Shown here: positions 5,506 through 6,310 of the stretch, one piece after another | Layout: every line of letters starts with the position of its first letter | Position numbering within the stretch: the first letter of the stretch is position 1 | Assembly (NCBI GenBank): GCA_016550415.1 | Contig: JABXGU010000533.1 | Span: 1-6,310, forward strand | Reading direction: 5' to 3' | Origin: an archaeon | GTDB taxonomy: Archaea > Asgardarchaeota > Hermodarchaeia > Hermodarchaeales > Hermodarchaeaceae | Length of the DNA stretch: 6,310 nt | Notes under the pieces: generated by a model | The model's input: only the letters and a program-made list of their open reading frames with translations | What the model was told of the DNA's origin: nothing | Database searches by the model: none | Position numbers and translations under genes: made by a program

Positions 5506-6310
5506 TTAAGCTGTATATGTCGGAGTTTCGCCAAGGGCATCGCGCTTTGTTGACATTGAGGAGATTATTTCCTCATAGGCTTTTATCATCTCGGGCGTGA
5601 TACTTGGCTGGATTTTCTCAAGGGCAGCTTTGAAGTGTTTGGAGGAGACTGTTGAAAGGGTTTCTTCTGAACGTATTGCTGCCATGCCAGCTTCTCGAAT
5701 GAGGTTGGCAATATCAGCACCTGAGAAGCCTTCGGTTAGTTCAGCTATCTTCTCCAAGTTCACATCTTCGTTTAATGGCATATTCTGTGTGTGTACGCGG
5801 AGAATTTCTAGACGCGCTTGTTTATCAGGTGCAGGTACGAGAATCATGCGGTCAAATCGACCGGGTCTTAGTAGTGCTCGGTCAATTATTTCGGGACGGT
5901 TGGTGGCACCTATGACAACGACATTCTTTAGCTCCTCCATTCCATCTAGTTCAGAGAGAAGCTGGTTTAGAACAGATTCGTATACGTGGCTACCATGCCA
6001 TTGTCCGCGGCTGGGGGCGAGACTGTCAAGTTCATCAAAGAAGACAATGCTGGGAGCAACCTGACGAGCCTTGCGGAATATCTTACGGATAGCCTTCTCT
6101 GATTCTCCAACCCATTTGCTGAAGATCTCAGGTCCACGAATGGCAATGAAGTTGGCTTCGCTCTCTGTTGCCACAGCTTTGGCTAATAGAGTCTTTCCAC
6201 AGCCTGGTGGCCCAATAAGGAGAATTCCCTTTGGAGGCTTGACTCCGATCTTCTCAAACTTTCCAGGATGTTTTAGTGGCCATTCTACTGCCTCACGAAG
6301 TTCATCCTTC
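5506..6310 (-). CDS. Cdc48/p97 (VAT)-type AAA+ ATPase, C-terminal domain, 5' end outside window
   Basis: The frame is open from the right edge, so the protein continues beyond the window; 267 residues are visible. The seen part is one AAA+ module with Walker A GPPGCGKT (33-40 of the fragment), aromatic pore loop KWVGES (65-70), Walker [10 protein letters not shown] (88-96), the second region of homology [19 protein letters not shown] (136-154) with both arginine fingers, and [14 protein letters not shown] (194-207). [20 protein letters not shown] just before Walker A and the [13 protein letters not shown] region match the second (D2) ring of Cdc48-type unfoldases better than the first. Such ATPases extract and unfold proteins for degradation. 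The tail (TPTYTA) lacks the penultimate tyrosine of an HbYX proteasome-docking motif. The GTG at 6174 is not the start: the Walker A lies upstream of it. A one-ring relative cannot be excluded without the N-terminus. Confidence 0.92.
   Translation of the reverse strand, partial: KDELREAVEWPLKHPGKFEKIGVKPPKGILLIGPPGCGKTLLAKAVATESEANFIAIRGPEIFSKWVGESEKAIRKIFRKARQVAPSIVFFDELDSLAPSRGQWHGSHVYESVLNQLLSELDGMEELKNVVVIGATNRPEIIDRALLRPGRFDRMILVPAPDKQARLEILRVHTQNMPLNEDVNLEKIAELTEGFSGADIANLIREAGMAAIRSEETLSTVSSKHFKAALEKIQPSITPEMIKAYEEIISSMSTKRDALGETPTYTA

Noticed and set aside
5597..6064. 155-codon plus-strand frame antisense to the AAA ATPase
   Set aside because: It lies within the conserved AAA module on the opposite strand and is serine/arginine-rich shadow sequence.
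6172..6174. GTG as the start of the AAA ATPase
   Set aside because: The frame continues upstream to the window edge and includes the Walker A motif and the conserved segment before it, so the codon is an internal valine.
1..6310. CRISPR array, insertion sequence, integrase or toxin-antitoxin system
   Set aside because: No regularly spaced repeats, no transposase or recombinase motifs, no terminal inverted repeats with target duplications, and no small paired genes were found.

Overview
This window reads as a piece of an archaeal chromosome. It encodes a TATA-binding protein (TBP), the C-terminal part of a Cdc48/p97-type AAA ATPase, an M42 (TET-type) aminopeptidase and two complex-I/group-4-hydrogenase-type subunits. 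Its promoters look like TATA boxes, and start codons are a mix of ATG, GTG and TTG, several with Shine-Dalgarno sequences. GC content is moderate. The lineage cannot be fixed from the sequence alone. The AAA domain has a p97-D2-like Walker A (GPPGCGKT) and Walker B (FFDELDS), which hints at an Asgard-type or related archaeon, but only weakly.

Layout, left to right. (1) Positions 1-126 may be the 3' end of an unidentified plus-strand gene, followed by a T-rich tract and a gene-free leader up to about 317. (2) Positions 318-1800 hold a two-gene plus-strand unit: a NuoH/MbhM-like membrane subunit and a NuoI/MbhN-like protein with two 4Fe-4S motifs, separated by one base. (3) A short convergent gap leads to a minus-strand Mrp/NBP35-type P-loop ATPase (1911-2798), a predicted iron-sulfur cluster carrier. 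(4) A divergent intergenic region (2799-2981) carries a perfect 10-bp inverted repeat and divides the Mrp gene from a plus-strand pair: a cytosolic glycerophosphodiester phosphodiesterase (2982-3674) and an M42 aminopeptidase (3687-4751). The two genes are tightly coupled, since the ribosome-binding site of the second overlaps the stop codon of the first. (5) On the minus strand, TBP (4785-5345) converges on the peptidase gene. It has an unusual upstream region with several TATA-like elements and nested repeats. (6) Still on the minus strand, the AAA ATPase (5506 to the right edge) ends in a hairpin placed directly after its stop codon.

How the genes relate. The H and I subunits belong to an energy-conserving membrane complex (group 4 [NiFe] hydrogenase, Fpo/Nuo or similar). 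The catalytic subunits are not in the window, so the complex type is undecided. The Mrp protein could serve Fe-S maturation of such complexes. The M42 peptidase and the Cdc48-type ATPase both belong to cytosolic protein and peptide turnover. TBP is the core transcription factor that recognises the promoters seen here. No mobile element, CRISPR array, rRNA or tRNA was found. No clearly new multi-gene system is visible. The most notable items are the TBP upstream region, the inverted repeat at the divergent promoters, the altered metal-site motif in the M42 peptidase, and the apparently free-standing H-I pair.
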